Of a DNA stretch of 19,537 nucleotides, positions 5,915 to 14,250 are shown in pieces (positions within the stretch are counted from its first letter, which is position 1; each line of letters begins with the position of its first letter). A model generated the notes under the pieces. The model saw nothing but the letters and a program-made list of their open reading frames with translations, ran no database searches and was not told where the DNA came from. The translations under genes were made by a program, and so were the position numbers. This DNA comes from Flavobacteriaceae bacterium (lineage in GTDB: Bacteria; Bacteroidota; Bacteroidia; Flavobacteriales; Flavobacteriaceae). The stretch is taken from positions 1 to 19,537 of the forward strand of contig JAMPYA010000020.1 in assembly GCA_023700885.1 (NCBI GenBank). Reading direction: 5' to 3'.

Positions 5915-6937
5915 ATGAAAAATCGTTTATTTATAGATAAAGTAATTTTATTCTTTAAAGGAATATTAATGGGGGTTGCCAATAAAGTTCCTGGTGTTTC
6001 TGGCGGAATGGTTTCATTTGTTTTTAACTTTTATGAAGAAATGATTTATTCATTTCAAAAAGTAAATAAAAAAGCTTTCAAACTATTGCTAAACGGAAGA
6101 TTTAAAACTTTTTATTATTATATCAACGGTACTTTTTTAATATTAATAATCGGTGGAAATGTAGTTAGTTATTTCACGGTTTCTTTAATGATAGACTTCT
6201 TATTGAAACATTTTGAATTGTATGTTTGGAGTACCTTTTTCGGATTAATTATTGGTTCTATTTATTACATCAGTAAAGGTTATGATGATTGGAATTATAA
6301 AAATATTTCAGCCTTAATAATTGGAGTATTAGTTGGTATAATAATTAGTTTTATGAATCCGGCTAAAGAAAATGACAATCTTTGGTTTGTATTTTTTTGT
6401 GGTGCAATTGGGATTATTGGAATGACTTTACCAGGCTTATCGGGTTCATTTATTCTAATTTTAATGGGTAATTATGTATTACTTATAGTAGATTCTGTAA
6501 ATGAACTTTATAAAACAATTATTGAAGTTACCACAGGTAATTTTAATTTTATTTATAATGCGCCCAGAATTAGGTATTTACAAATTATTACCATATTTGC
6601 TGCCGGTTCTACATTCGGATTAGTAGTTACTTCTCATATTGTAGGATTTATTTTAAAAAGATGGCATCAATTGGTAACTGCTTTAATCATCGGATTTATT
6701 TCGGGCTCATTGGGTATTGTTTGGCCATGGAAAAATATTATTTATAAAATAGAAAATGGACAATTTCTTTTGGATAAAACAGGAAATAAGGTAGTTGAAA
6801 ATTATCAACGATATTTACCAGATATTACTTCTTTAGAAACCTGGTTTGCGATTTCATATATTTTCTTAGGAATTGTAATCGTACTAATACTTGATTATTA
6901 TGGACAAAAATTACGAGCAAGGAAATCAAAAAGTTAG
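5915..6937 (+). CDS. DUF368 family membrane protein, copy 2
   Basis: This is the second DUF368 paralogue (340 residues), placed immediately after copy 1. The signature is recognisable as GVANKVPGVSGG (20-31) and TLPGLSGSF (171-179), with a similar run of hydrophobic segments. It differs from copy 1 in having Asn-Lys where copy 1 has Asp-Val before VPGVSGG. It also has a longer loop around residues 200-225 and a longer loop before the last helix. These differences suggest specialised substrate or coupling-ion use, or a heteromeric partner of copy 1, but the sequence alone cannot decide. Its last 38 bases overlap the start of aroE in another frame. Confidence 0.9.
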   Translation: MKNRLFIDKVILFFKGILMGVANKVPGVSGGMVSFVFNFYEEMIYSFQKVNKKAFKLLLNGRFKTFYYYINGTFLILIIGGNVVSYFTVSLMIDFLLKHFELYVWSTFFGLIIGSIYYISKGYDDWNYKNISALIIGVLVGIIISFMNPAKENDNLWFVFFCGAIGIIGMTLPGLSGSFILILMGNYVLLIVDSVNELYKTIIEVTTGNFNFIYNAPRIRYLQIITIFAAGSTFGLVVTSHIVGFILKRWHQLVTALIIGFISGSLGIVWPWKNIIYKIENGQFLLDKTGNKVVENYQRYLPDITSLETWFAISYIFLGIVIVLILDYYGQKLRARKSKS

Positions 6938-7667
6938 TTTCGGATTAGTAGGTAAAAATATTCCGTATTCATTTTCTAAAAAATATTTTACAGAAAAATT
7001 CAGTAAGTTAAATTTATCAAATCATGAATTTCATAATTTTGATATTGATAATGTTAATCAATTTTCTGCAATTTTAAAAAAACATCCTCAATTAAAAGGA
7101 TTAAGCGTAACAATACCCTACAAGGAGCAAATAATCGAATTTTTAGACGATATTTCAGAAGAAGCGAAAGATATTGGTGCTGTTAATTGTATTAAAATAA
7201 TCAATAATAAATTGATTGGATTTAACACAGATATTTATGGATTTGAAAATTCTTTCAAACCACTACTAAAATCTAATCACAAAAAAGCTATTATTTTAGG
7301 AACCGGCGGAGCTTCTAAAGCAGTTAAATATGTTTTAGATAAATTATCAATTCCTTTTATTTTGGTTTCTAGAAATCCAAAATCAAATGATGAAATATCA
7401 TATCAATCATTAACCGATGTTTTGATTAAAGAATATCAAATAATTATTAATTGCACCCCTATAGGTACTTTTCCATCTATAAATGGATCTCCTAAAATAC
7501 CATATGAAAATCTTAATGAAACAAACTATTTATTTGATTTAATCTATAATCCTTCTGAAACTTTATTTTTAAAAAGAGGAAAAGAAAAGGGTGCTATTAT
7601 AAAAAATGGATTAGAAATGTTAGAAATTCAAGCTGAAAAAGCTTGGGAAATTTGGACTTCCACATAA
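6900..7667 (+). CDS. aroE: Shikimate dehydrogenase (NADP-dependent)
   Basis: AroE reduces 3-dehydroshikimate to shikimate with NADPH in aromatic amino acid synthesis. At 255 residues it has the shikimate-binding SFS (24-26), the catalytic Lys75 in VTIPYKEQ, NTDIYGF (109-115), the nucleotide-binding GTGGAS (134-139), NCTPIGT (184-190) and the C-terminal GLEMLEIQA block. The longest frame starts at TTG 6891; ATG 6900 is preferred, and even so the N-terminus overlaps DUF368 copy 2 by 38 bases, implying translational coupling. The first ten residues before VSFGLVG are not family-conserved, so a slightly later start cannot be excluded, although no ATG is available there. Confidence 0.94.
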   Translation: MDKNYEQGNQKVSFGLVGKNIPYSFSKKYFTEKFSKLNLSNHEFHNFDIDNVNQFSAILKKHPQLKGLSVTIPYKEQIIEFLDDISEEAKDIGAVNCIKIINNKLIGFNTDIYGFENSFKPLLKSNHKKAIILGTGGASKAVKYVLDKLSIPFILVSRNPKSNDEISYQSLTDVLIKEYQIIINCTPIGTFPSINGSPKIPYENLNETNYLFDLIYNPSETLFLKRGKEKGAIIKNGLEMLEIQAEKAWEIWTST

Positions 7668-7792
7668 ATAAAATTCAAAATTTGGGAATTAATCACTAAA
7701 GTGACTACTTAAAAAGAGAATTTTTCGTTTCTTTGTTGAGAACACAATATTTATTTGTTATTGTGAATTTTAGGAACCTTAAACATTATAAA

Positions 7793-9781
7793 ATGTTAGA
7801 AAATAATCAAGAAAATCTGCACGAGTCAGAGGTAAGTACCGAAACTGTAAATACACAGAAAAAAGAAAAAAAAGTTGAATTGGCTGAAAAAGTTACTGCT
7901 GTTGAAGAAAATGTAATAGAGCAAACAGTTTCTGAAGAAGTTGAAAAAATAACTGAAAGTGATGATGTAACTCAAGACGATGTTGCTAATGCTGCTGAAG
8001 AGGAGAAAGTAGATGCTCAAACTCAAAAAGAAACCGAGAAACCCATCAAAGTAAATCAAGTTTTAAAACCTGAAGTTGTAGATTATTCTATTATGACGAT
8101 GGAACAGCTTTTAGCTGAGCTTCAATCTATAATAAATAATCATGAAGTTCATGAAATTAAACGCAATATTGATTTAATTAAAAAGGAATTTAATAAAAAA
8201 CATAGTGGGTTGCTGCATGAAACCAAAAAAGTGTTTTTAGATGCCGGTAATGAGTCTATTGATTTTCATTTTGACAATCCTTTAAAGCAAGAATTTGATA
8301 CTATTTATCAAGATTATGCTTCTAAGCGTAGAAAATATTATGCAGAATTAGATACAACTTTAAAACAAAATTTGGCTGCCAGAACTACTATTATTGATGA
8401 ACTCAAAAATTTGATCGATAATGGAGATTCATCCGTTATGTATAAAGATTTTAAAAATCTTCAACAAAGATGGAATGAAATTGGTGCAGTACCAAGAAAT
8501 AGCTATAATGATACATGGAAAACTTATCAGCATCATGTTGAACGTTTTTATGATTTATTACATATCAATAAAGATTTAAGAGATTTAGATTTTAAACATA
8601 ATTTAGAAGAAAAGCAAAAATTAATTGCTGTTGCAGAAGAATTGCTTAAAAATGATGATGTTGAATTTGCTTTTAGAGAACTGCAATTGTTGCACAAAAT
8701 TTGGAAAGAATTAGGTCCTGTTGATCGTGAACACAGAGATGAGGTTTGGAATCATTTTAGCAATATCACACATGAAATCCATGATAAAAGACAAGATTTT
8801 TACAAAGGTTTAAAAAAAGGTTTTGATGAAAATGTTGTTAAAAAAGAACAAATTATTGAGGCTATAAATACTATTGATATTTCTCAAAATAAAACACATT
8901 CTGATTGGCAAAAATGCATCACTAAAATAGAGCAATACCGCAAAGAATTTATAGAAATCACTAATATTCCGCGTAAAAAAAATGATGAATTGTGGGATAA
9001 ATTTAAAGAAGCTACTCGTGCTTTTAATAAAGGGAAAAATGATTTTTATAAAGAGATTAAAAACGAACAACAAGAAAATTTAAATCTAAAAATACAGTTA
9101 GTTGAAAAAGCTAAAGCATTAAAAGATAGTGAGGATTTAGAAAAAACATCCGAAATTCTGAAAAAAATACAGTTAGATTGGAAAAAAATTGGTCACGTTC
9201 CCAAAAAATATTCAGATAAACTTTGGAAAGAATTTAAAGATGCTTGTAATTACTTCTTTAATAGATATCATAAAATTCAAGATGCAGACAATCAAGAACA
9301 ACTTGTTTCATTTTCAAAGAAGAAAGAATTTTATGAGCAGTTTAAAAACAGAGTAGATGCTGACCAAGAAATTGAATATGAAGAGTTAAAGGAAATCATA
9401 AATCAGTGGAGAAATCTAGGTAGTTTACCTCATAATCTCAAACATATTGAAATTAAATTTAATAAACTTTTAGATAAAGTATTTAGTAAACTTTCAATTG
9501 ATAGTAATACTAAAGAAATGTTGAAGTTTAAAAATATTATGGATAGTTTCTTGCAACAAAAAAACTACCGTAAATTAGATCAAGAGCAGTTGTTTTTACG
9601 TAAAAAAATTGATGAGATAACAAAAGAAGTTCAGCAATTAGAAAACAATATTAGTTTTATTTCTAATGTAACAGAAGACAATCCATTAGTAAAAAATGTT
9701 AGAAAAAGCATTGCTAAGGGCAATGAAAATTTAGAGTTGTGGAAAGAAAAACTCAAATTTTTAGCTAGTTTAGATTATTAA
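7793..9781 (+). CDS. DUF349 repeat protein with acidic N-terminus
   Basis: This 662-residue soluble protein opens with an acidic, low-complexity region (about 1-90, rich in E, V, T and K), followed by a helical array of DUF349 repeats. The repeat signature W-x-x-[IL]-G-x-[VL]-P recurs near residues 227, 304, 383, 463 and 539, a period of about 77 residues, with long charged helices between; the third copy has lost the Trp and Gly (YRKEFIEITNIP). A coiled-coil-like helix ends the protein. The family's biochemical role is not established. ATG 7793 is chosen over TTG 7733, which would add an unconserved segment. The gene is monocistronic in appearance and ends at a strong terminator. No TAnnTTTG box was found just upstream. 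Confidence 0.9.
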   Translation: MLENNQENLHESEVSTETVNTQKKEKKVELAEKVTAVEENVIEQTVSEEVEKITESDDVTQDDVANAAEEEKVDAQTQKETEKPIKVNQVLKPEVVDYSIMTMEQLLAELQSIINNHEVHEIKRNIDLIKKEFNKKHSGLLHETKKVFLDAGNESIDFHFDNPLKQEFDTIYQDYASKRRKYYAELDTTLKQNLAARTTIIDELKNLIDNGDSSVMYKDFKNLQQRWNEIGAVPRNSYNDTWKTYQHHVERFYDLLHINKDLRDLDFKHNLEEKQKLIAVAEELLKNDDVEFAFRELQLLHKIWKELGPVDREHRDEVWNHFSNITHEIHDKRQDFYKGLKKGFDENVVKKEQIIEAINTIDISQNKTHSDWQKCITKIEQYRKEFIEITNIPRKKNDELWDKFKEATRAFNKGKNDFYKEIKNEQQENLNLKIQLVEKAKALKDSEDLEKTSEILKKIQLDWKKIGHVPKKYSDKLWKEFKDACNYFFNRYHKIQDADNQEQLVSFSKKKEFYEQFKNRVDADQEIEYEELKEIINQWRNLGSLPHNLKHIEIKFNKLLDKVFSKLSIDSNTKEMLKFKNIMDSFLQQKNYRKLDQEQLFLRKKIDEITKEVQQLENNISFISNVTEDNPLVKNVRKSIAKGNENLELWKEKLKFLASLDY

Positions 9782-9784
9782 AAT

Positions 9785-9814
9785 AAAAAATCCCGAAAAT
9801 TTTCGGGATTTTTT
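9785..9814. terminator. Bidirectional intrinsic terminator
   Basis: A perfect 30-base palindrome has arms of AAAAAATCCCGAAAA and its reverse complement. The G/C-containing stem is bordered by an A-run on one side and a T-run on the other, so it can terminate transcription of the DUF349 gene (plus) and of the acyl-CoA-binding protein gene (minus). It lies exactly between their convergent stops. Confidence 0.9.
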
Positions 9815-9819
9815 ATTGA

Positions 9820-10086
9820 TTACTTTTTAAGAATATGTTTATTTACCAAATCAATATAACCTTGTTTAGCTTCATCTTCGGTTAAACTAGTAAGTTGCAA
9901 CCAAGCATTTAATTTAAAAGCGTTTATTAATTCAACATCACCATTAGCAGATTTGTAATTAGAACCACTTGTAGCTTGTTTGTAGTAAGCATAAAGTTTT
10001 AACATAACATCTGGAGGTAATTTAATAGTAGAAGAAGATGCTTTAACAAAAGCTGATTCAAATTCTTTGTCTAAATCCGTCTTCAT
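9820..10086 (-). CDS. Acyl-CoA-binding protein
   Basis: This 88-residue four-helix acyl-CoA-binding protein has the family pattern KLPPDVMLKLYAYYKQAT (residues 22-39), including the Tyr/Lys residues that contact the CoA head group, then FKLNAWLQL and a C-terminal helix. Such proteins bind long-chain acyl-CoA esters in the cytosol and buffer or deliver them. The gene starts 9 bases after the phosphatidylserine decarboxylase stop and is the last cistron of the rsfS-to-acbp operon, upstream of the symmetric terminator. Its place after cdsA and psd suggests a link with phospholipid acyl supply, which is inference. Identification is strong. Confidence 0.92.
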   Translation of the reverse strand: MKTDLDKEFESAFVKASSSTIKLPPDVMLKLYAYYKQATSGSNYKSANGDVELINAFKLNAWLQLTSLTEDEAKQGYIDLVNKHILKK

Positions 10087-10095
10087 TTTTGAATG

Positions 10096-10746
10096 CTATT
10101 TTGATGCGATAAGATCAATTCCGCCCTTTACTTTCTGATTTAATTGAACGTTTATTTTTGTGTTCAAAGGTAGATAGATGTCAATTCTAGAGCCAAATTT
10201 GATGAATCCGGCATCGGTTCCTTGAAGCACTTTGGTTCCCTCAACGGCATAATTTACAATTCTTTTAGCTAAAGCTCCTGCAACTTGACGATATAAAATT
10301 TCTCCATAAACTTCATTTTCAATAACAATTGTTGTTCTTTCATTTTCAGTTGAAGATTTTGGATGCCAAGCAACTAAATATTTTCCAGAATGATATTTAC
10401 TGTATTTTACTAAACCACTCATTAAGTAACGCGTAACGTGTACATTGATTGGAGACATGAATATGGATACTTGCAAGCGTTTATCTTTAAAATATTCTGC
10501 TTCAAAAACTTCTTCTATTACTACAACCTTACCATCAACAGGTGCAACAATATGATTTTCGTTAAGTACAGTTTTTCTTTTAGGATTTCTGAAAAACTGT
10601 AATATCATCATATAGAAAAATAATACAATAATAGATAATAAACTTTCTAACCACGATGATTCTATAAAGCTATCTATAAGCAAGATAGAACCGCCAGCAA
10701 AAATAGAGGCAATTGTAATTATTTTAAAACCTTCTTTATGAAACAT
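10096..10746 (-). CDS. psd: Phosphatidylserine decarboxylase family protein
   Basis: This 216-residue membrane-associated enzyme is predicted to decarboxylate phosphatidylserine to phosphatidylethanolamine using a self-generated pyruvoyl group. The N-terminal hydrophobic part (about 8-52, two segments) is followed by the APVDGKVV block (68-75), the SIFMSPINVHVTR block and the self-cleavage motif FGSRID with Gly185-Ser186 near the C-terminus. This is the compact form common in Bacteroidota, not the longer E. coli type. A GTG-initiated longer version from 10800 lies wholly within cdsA; ATG 10746, which overlaps the cdsA stop by 11 bases, gives the usual N-terminus (MFHKEGFKII). Cotranscribed with cdsA, which supplies the CDP-diacylglycerol precursor. 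Confidence 0.93.
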   Translation of the reverse strand: MFHKEGFKIITIASIFAGGSILLIDSFIESSWLESLLSIIVLFFYMMILQFFRNPKRKTVLNENHIVAPVDGKVVVIEEVFEAEYFKDKRLQVSIFMSPINVHVTRYLMSGLVKYSKYHSGKYLVAWHPKSSTENERTTIVIENEVYGEILYRQVAGALAKRIVNYAVEGTKVLQGTDAGFIKFGSRIDIYLPLNTKINVQLNQKVKGGIDLIASK

Positions 10747-11563
10747 TGTATGATATAAATTGTAAGTAAATAAATATAAATGGTGCTGCAAAGATAACAC
10801 TATCTAGTCGATCTAAAAAACCACCGTGACCTGGAATAAAATCTCCACTATCTTTTACGCCGGCTTGTCTTTTAAACATAGATTCTATTAAATCGCCTAA
10901 AACACCAAAAGTGCTGACAATAAAAGCAATAACAAACCATTGATTTGACGTAAAAGAATCAAAATAAAGTGATAAAAAATAACTCCCTATAAATGCTGCA
11001 ATCATCCCTCCAATAAAACCTTCAATAGTTTTATTAGGTGAAATACGTTCTAATAACTTGTGTTTCCCAATATTACTACCTACAATATAAGCAAATGTGT
11101 CATTAATCCAGATTAAGAGAAAAACACCTAAAATTGTAGTTTTAACATATTGAATATTTGAATTTAGAAATGGTATTTGAGCAATCAAAGTAAAGGGTAC
11201 TGCAATATAGATTACAGATAAAAATATTTTCCCCAAATGATTAACCACTTCTTCTTTTTTATAAAATAAAATCGAAACAAAAGTGACAAAGATGGTTAAA
11301 AAGAGTAACACTCCTGCATATCTAAATAATCCAATATAAGGCACTTCTTCCATATTAAATATGTTCCCAAAAACAAACATCATCACTCCTATAATGTAAG
11401 GAAAAGTGCTTTTTAAGTTAATGAGTCTATTAAACTCGTAGATGCAAAATAGCATTAAAATTAAAAAGAGTCCAATAAAGGTTAATTTGTGAAAAAGAAT
11501 GCAGAAAATTAAAGTTCCAGCAAACCAAAATGCTGAAATGGAACGGGTTATAAAGTTTTTCAT
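10736..11563 (-). CDS. cdsA: Phosphatidate cytidylyltransferase
   Basis: CdsA makes CDP-diacylglycerol from phosphatidate and CTP at the inner membrane, the branch point for all phospholipids. The 275-residue protein has about eight hydrophobic segments, a cytosolic SPNKTIEGFIGG block (175-186) and the C-terminal signature GDLIESMFKR (223-232) followed by KDSGDFIPGHGGFLDRLDS (237-255). The ATG follows the LUD-gene stop by one base, and the end overlaps psd, so the three are translationally linked. Together with psd this covers both ends of the phosphatidylethanolamine branch; the phosphatidylserine synthase in between is not in the window. Confidence 0.95.
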   Translation of the reverse strand: MKNFITRSISAFWFAGTLIFCILFHKLTFIGLFLILMLFCIYEFNRLINLKSTFPYIIGVMMFVFGNIFNMEEVPYIGLFRYAGVLLFLTIFVTFVSILFYKKEEVVNHLGKIFLSVIYIAVPFTLIAQIPFLNSNIQYVKTTILGVFLLIWINDTFAYIVGSNIGKHKLLERISPNKTIEGFIGGMIAAFIGSYFLSLYFDSFTSNQWFVIAFIVSTFGVLGDLIESMFKRQAGVKDSGDFIPGHGGFLDRLDSVIFAAPFIFIYLQFISYNVS

Positions 11564-11564
11564 A

Positions 11565-12161
11565 TTATAAATCTTCTACTAAAAGCAAATATAGGTTTTT
11601 AGAATTAGTATATCCGTAATTTAAAAAATTGTCATTTTGCATTGGAGTAAAATTTTTAATCGCTCCAATATTTGTTGGAATATTCCCTCGGTTTCTGTTA
11701 TTTATTCCACATAAACCATCGCTTGTAGTATTTACAATTTGACTAGTTTTTGCATAAACGATGAAATGATCAGAAAAATCAGCTAGTTTATATTCTTTTA
11801 ATTGATTAGAGGAAAATAAAATACTGCCATTTTCAGAAATAAGGTGTTCACATTTAGTTAAAAAGGGTGCATTTTCATTAATGTCATTAATCAAATTTAT
11901 AGGAATTGCACTGGTGAAATTAATAAGAGATGAATCAAAACAAGTAATGCTATACCAATGATTTTCTTTTATAATGTGATGAAGATTATTTAAGGCTTCT
12001 TCTTGAGTGGTGCAGTATAAAAATTTACCTCCATTATTAATGAAGTTATGTACAAAAAAATCATCTAAAGATAAGTTAACTGGATATTTTTCAATTTCCT
12101 TTTCTTCAGATGACTTAATTTTTATATTAAAAAACTGTTCTAATTTTTTTAAAAAATTCAT
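11565..12161 (-). CDS. LUD-domain (LutC/YkgG-like) protein
   Basis: This 198-residue cytoplasmic protein resembles the LUD domain of LutC/YkgG, a component of the L-lactate utilisation machinery in other bacteria. It has an N-terminal lysine/glutamate-rich linker (residues 1-25), a central alpha/beta region and the C-terminal pattern IVYAKTSQIVN, RGNIPTNIGAI and LYLLLVEDL that resembles the end of LUD proteins. Neither lutA nor lutB is nearby; instead it sits between ftsH and cdsA, a position I believe is kept in Flavobacteriia. A lactate role is therefore doubtful and the function is best left open. A possible internal promoter precedes it. Confidence 0.75.
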   Translation of the reverse strand: MNFLKKLEQFFNIKIKSSEEKEIEKYPVNLSLDDFFVHNFINNGGKFLYCTTQEEALNNLHHIIKENHWYSITCFDSSLINFTSAIPINLINDINENAPFLTKCEHLISENGSILFSSNQLKEYKLADFSDHFIVYAKTSQIVNTTSDGLCGINNRNRGNIPTNIGAIKNFTPMQNDNFLNYGYTNSKNLYLLLVEDL

Positions 12162-12180
12162 CTTTACCCCCGAATTGGTT

Positions 12181-12188
12181 CAAAAATA
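12181..12188 (-). promoter_or_regulatory. Possible internal -7 box before the LUD-cdsA-psd-acbp genes
   Basis: On the minus strand this reads TATTTTTG, fitting TAnnTTTG, 20 bases upstream of the LUD-gene ATG in the 41-base gap after ftsH. No -33 element was found, and such matches are not rare in AT-rich DNA, so this is tentative. Confidence 0.3.
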
Positions 12189-12202
12189 CAAAAAGTATTG
12201 AT

Positions 12203-14218
12203 TTATTCAGTAGTATCTATTGAATTTTCAGGCTTTTCAGTTGAATTATTTTCGTTTATTTTTGATGGTTTTTTTTCTTCTGCCTCTTCATTTTCTTTTT
12301 CAAAAGGTCTTTTGCCAAAAATGATTTCTAAATCATCTTTAAAAATGACTTCTTTTTCTAAAAGTTGTTCAGCTAACAGCGTTAATTTATCTTTATTTTC
12401 ATTTAAAATATTGATTGCTCGTTCATATTGAGTTTCAATCAAACTTGATATTTCTTTATCAATTAACTGTGCAGTTTCTTCACTATAAGGTTTTGAAAAC
12501 TGGTATTCAGCTTGATTTGATGAGTCATAATAAGTGATATTTCCTAGTTTATCATTTAAACCATAAATGGTAACCATGGCTCTAGCTTGTTTTGTAATTT
12601 TTTCTAGATCACTTAAAGCTCCTGTTGATATTTTGTCGAAAATTATTTTTTCTGCAGCTCTACCACCTAAAGTAGCACACATTTCGTCTAACATCTGATC
12701 TGTGCGAACAATCATTCTTTCTTCTGGTAAATACCATGCAGCACCTAATGATTGGCCACGAGGTACAATAGAAACTTTTACTAAAGGAGCAGCATGTTCT
12801 AATAACCAACTTACCGTTGCATGTCCGGCTTCATGGAAAGCGATTGTTCGTTTTTCATCTTTGGTGATGATTTTATTTTTCTTTTCTAATCCACCCACAA
12901 TACGATCAACCGCATCTAAAAAATCTTGATGTTCTACAGCTTTTTTGCCTTTTCTAGCTGCAATTAAGGCAGCTTCATTACACACATTTGCTATATCAGC
13001 TCCAGAAAATCCAGGAGTTTGTTTTGATAAAAAGTCTGTATCAACATTTTTATCAAGCTTTATAGGCTTTAAGTGAACTTTAAAAATTTCAGCTCTTTCA
13101 TTTAAATCAGGTAGATCAACATATATCTGACGGTCAAATCTTCCAGCTCTTAGAAGTGCCTTGTCTAAGACATCAGCTCTATTGGTAGCTGCAAGAACGA
13201 TTACATTAGAGTCAGTTCCAAATCCATCCATTTCTGTTAATAACTGATTTAATGTGCTTTCTCTTTCATCGTTTCCACCGGTAAAATTACTTTTACCACG
13301 AGCTCTACCAATAGCATCTATTTCATCAATAAATATGATTGAAGGTGCTTTTTGTTGTGCTTGTTTAAATAAATCGCGCACTCTTGATGCTCCAACTCCA
13401 ACAAACATTTCAACAAAATCAGATCCTGATAAAGAGAAAAAAGGTACATGAGCTTCACCAGCAACTGCTTTAGCTAACAAAGTTTTTCCTGTACCTGGAG
13501 GTCCAACTAATAAGGCTCCTTTGGGTATTTTTCCTCCTAATGCAGTATATTTTTCAGGTGTTTTAAGAAAATCTACAATTTCTTGTACTTCTTCTTTAGC
13601 GCCTTCTAAACCTGCCACATCTTTAAAAGTGGTTTTAACTAAAGTGTCCTGATCAAATAATTTTGCTTTGGATTTTCCAATGTTAAAAATTTGCCCACCT
13701 GCACCACCACCTGCACCACCAGACATTCTTCTCATAAAATAAAGCCAAACTCCTATAAAGAGTAAAATAGGTAAAAAGCTTATCAGTATTTCAGACCAAT
13801 TACTAGATTCTTCAAATTTTATTTCTATTGGATGACCTTTTTCACTTTCTTTTTGTAAAAATTCTTGAAAAAGTTTTAAATCACCATATTGTAATTGGTA
13901 ATGTGCTCCTAAGTTTGGAGTTCCAAAAACACCTTTTTTGGCATTTTTTTTATGAATTTCTTTTTCTAAAGCCTGTGGCGTTAAATAAACACCAGCAGTT
14001 CTGTCTTGTGCAAAGATTTCTACTTTTTGAACATCATTTTCATTTAAATATTTTTCAAAAGAAGTGAGCGAGATTTTAAAAGATTCATCACTCCCTCCAG
14101 CATTTTGGAAAAACATTAAAATAAGGAATATAAATGCAGCTGTGTAAAACCAATTGATATTAAATTTTGGTTTTTGAATCAATTTCCCTTTTTTATCTAG
14201 ATTATTTGGTGTACTCAT
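12203..14218 (-). CDS. ftsH: ATP-dependent zinc metalloprotease FtsH
   Basis: FtsH is a membrane-anchored AAA+ protease that removes misfolded membrane proteins and selected regulators. At 671 residues it shows two transmembrane helices (about 22-38 and 142-160) bounding a periplasmic domain, and a glycine-rich linker (167-175). The Walker A GPPGTGKT is at 239-246, Walker B IIFIDEID at 294-301, the second region of homology from ATNRAD (344-349) to GRFDR (359-363), and the zinc site HEAGH at 462-466. The C-terminal roughly 45 residues are an acidic E/K/N-rich tail beyond the usual protease end. It follows rsfS by 32 bases and precedes the LUD and phospholipid genes in the same direction, hinting at coupled control of membrane quality and lipid synthesis (inference). 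Confidence 0.97.
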   Translation of the reverse strand: MSTPNNLDKKGKLIQKPKFNINWFYTAAFIFLILMFFQNAGGSDESFKISLTSFEKYLNENDVQKVEIFAQDRTAGVYLTPQALEKEIHKKNAKKGVFGTPNLGAHYQLQYGDLKLFQEFLQKESEKGHPIEIKFEESSNWSEILISFLPILLFIGVWLYFMRRMSGGAGGGAGGQIFNIGKSKAKLFDQDTLVKTTFKDVAGLEGAKEEVQEIVDFLKTPEKYTALGGKIPKGALLVGPPGTGKTLLAKAVAGEAHVPFFSLSGSDFVEMFVGVGASRVRDLFKQAQQKAPSIIFIDEIDAIGRARGKSNFTGGNDERESTLNQLLTEMDGFGTDSNVIVLAATNRADVLDKALLRAGRFDRQIYVDLPDLNERAEIFKVHLKPIKLDKNVDTDFLSKQTPGFSGADIANVCNEAALIAARKGKKAVEHQDFLDAVDRIVGGLEKKNKIITKDEKRTIAFHEAGHATVSWLLEHAAPLVKVSIVPRGQSLGAAWYLPEERMIVRTDQMLDEMCATLGGRAAEKIIFDKISTGALSDLEKITKQARAMVTIYGLNDKLGNITYYDSSNQAEYQFSKPYSEETAQLIDKEISSLIETQYERAINILNENKDKLTLLAEQLLEKEVIFKDDLEIIFGKRPFEKENEEAEEKKPSKINENNSTEKPENSIDTTE

Positions 14219-14250
14219 TAATATATTTTAAAATGAAGATAGTATTTTTT

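Noticed and set aside
7826..9073. Phenylalanine-rich minus-strand frames opposite the DUF349 gene (7826-8059 and 8810-9073)
   Set aside because: They are the complement of Lys/Glu-rich codons (AAA/GAA read as TTT/TTC), which gives false membrane-like proteins.
12186..12200. AATAC-TTTTT-GTATT hairpin after ftsH as a terminator
   Set aside because: The five-base AT-rich stem is too weak, and genes continue in the same direction 40 bases later.
12198..14067. Plus-strand frames opposite ftsH (12198-12431, 12702-12929, 13254-13451, 13828-14067) and 12007-12201 opposite the LUD gene
   Set aside because: Shadows of conserved coding sequence without recognisable domains or promoters.
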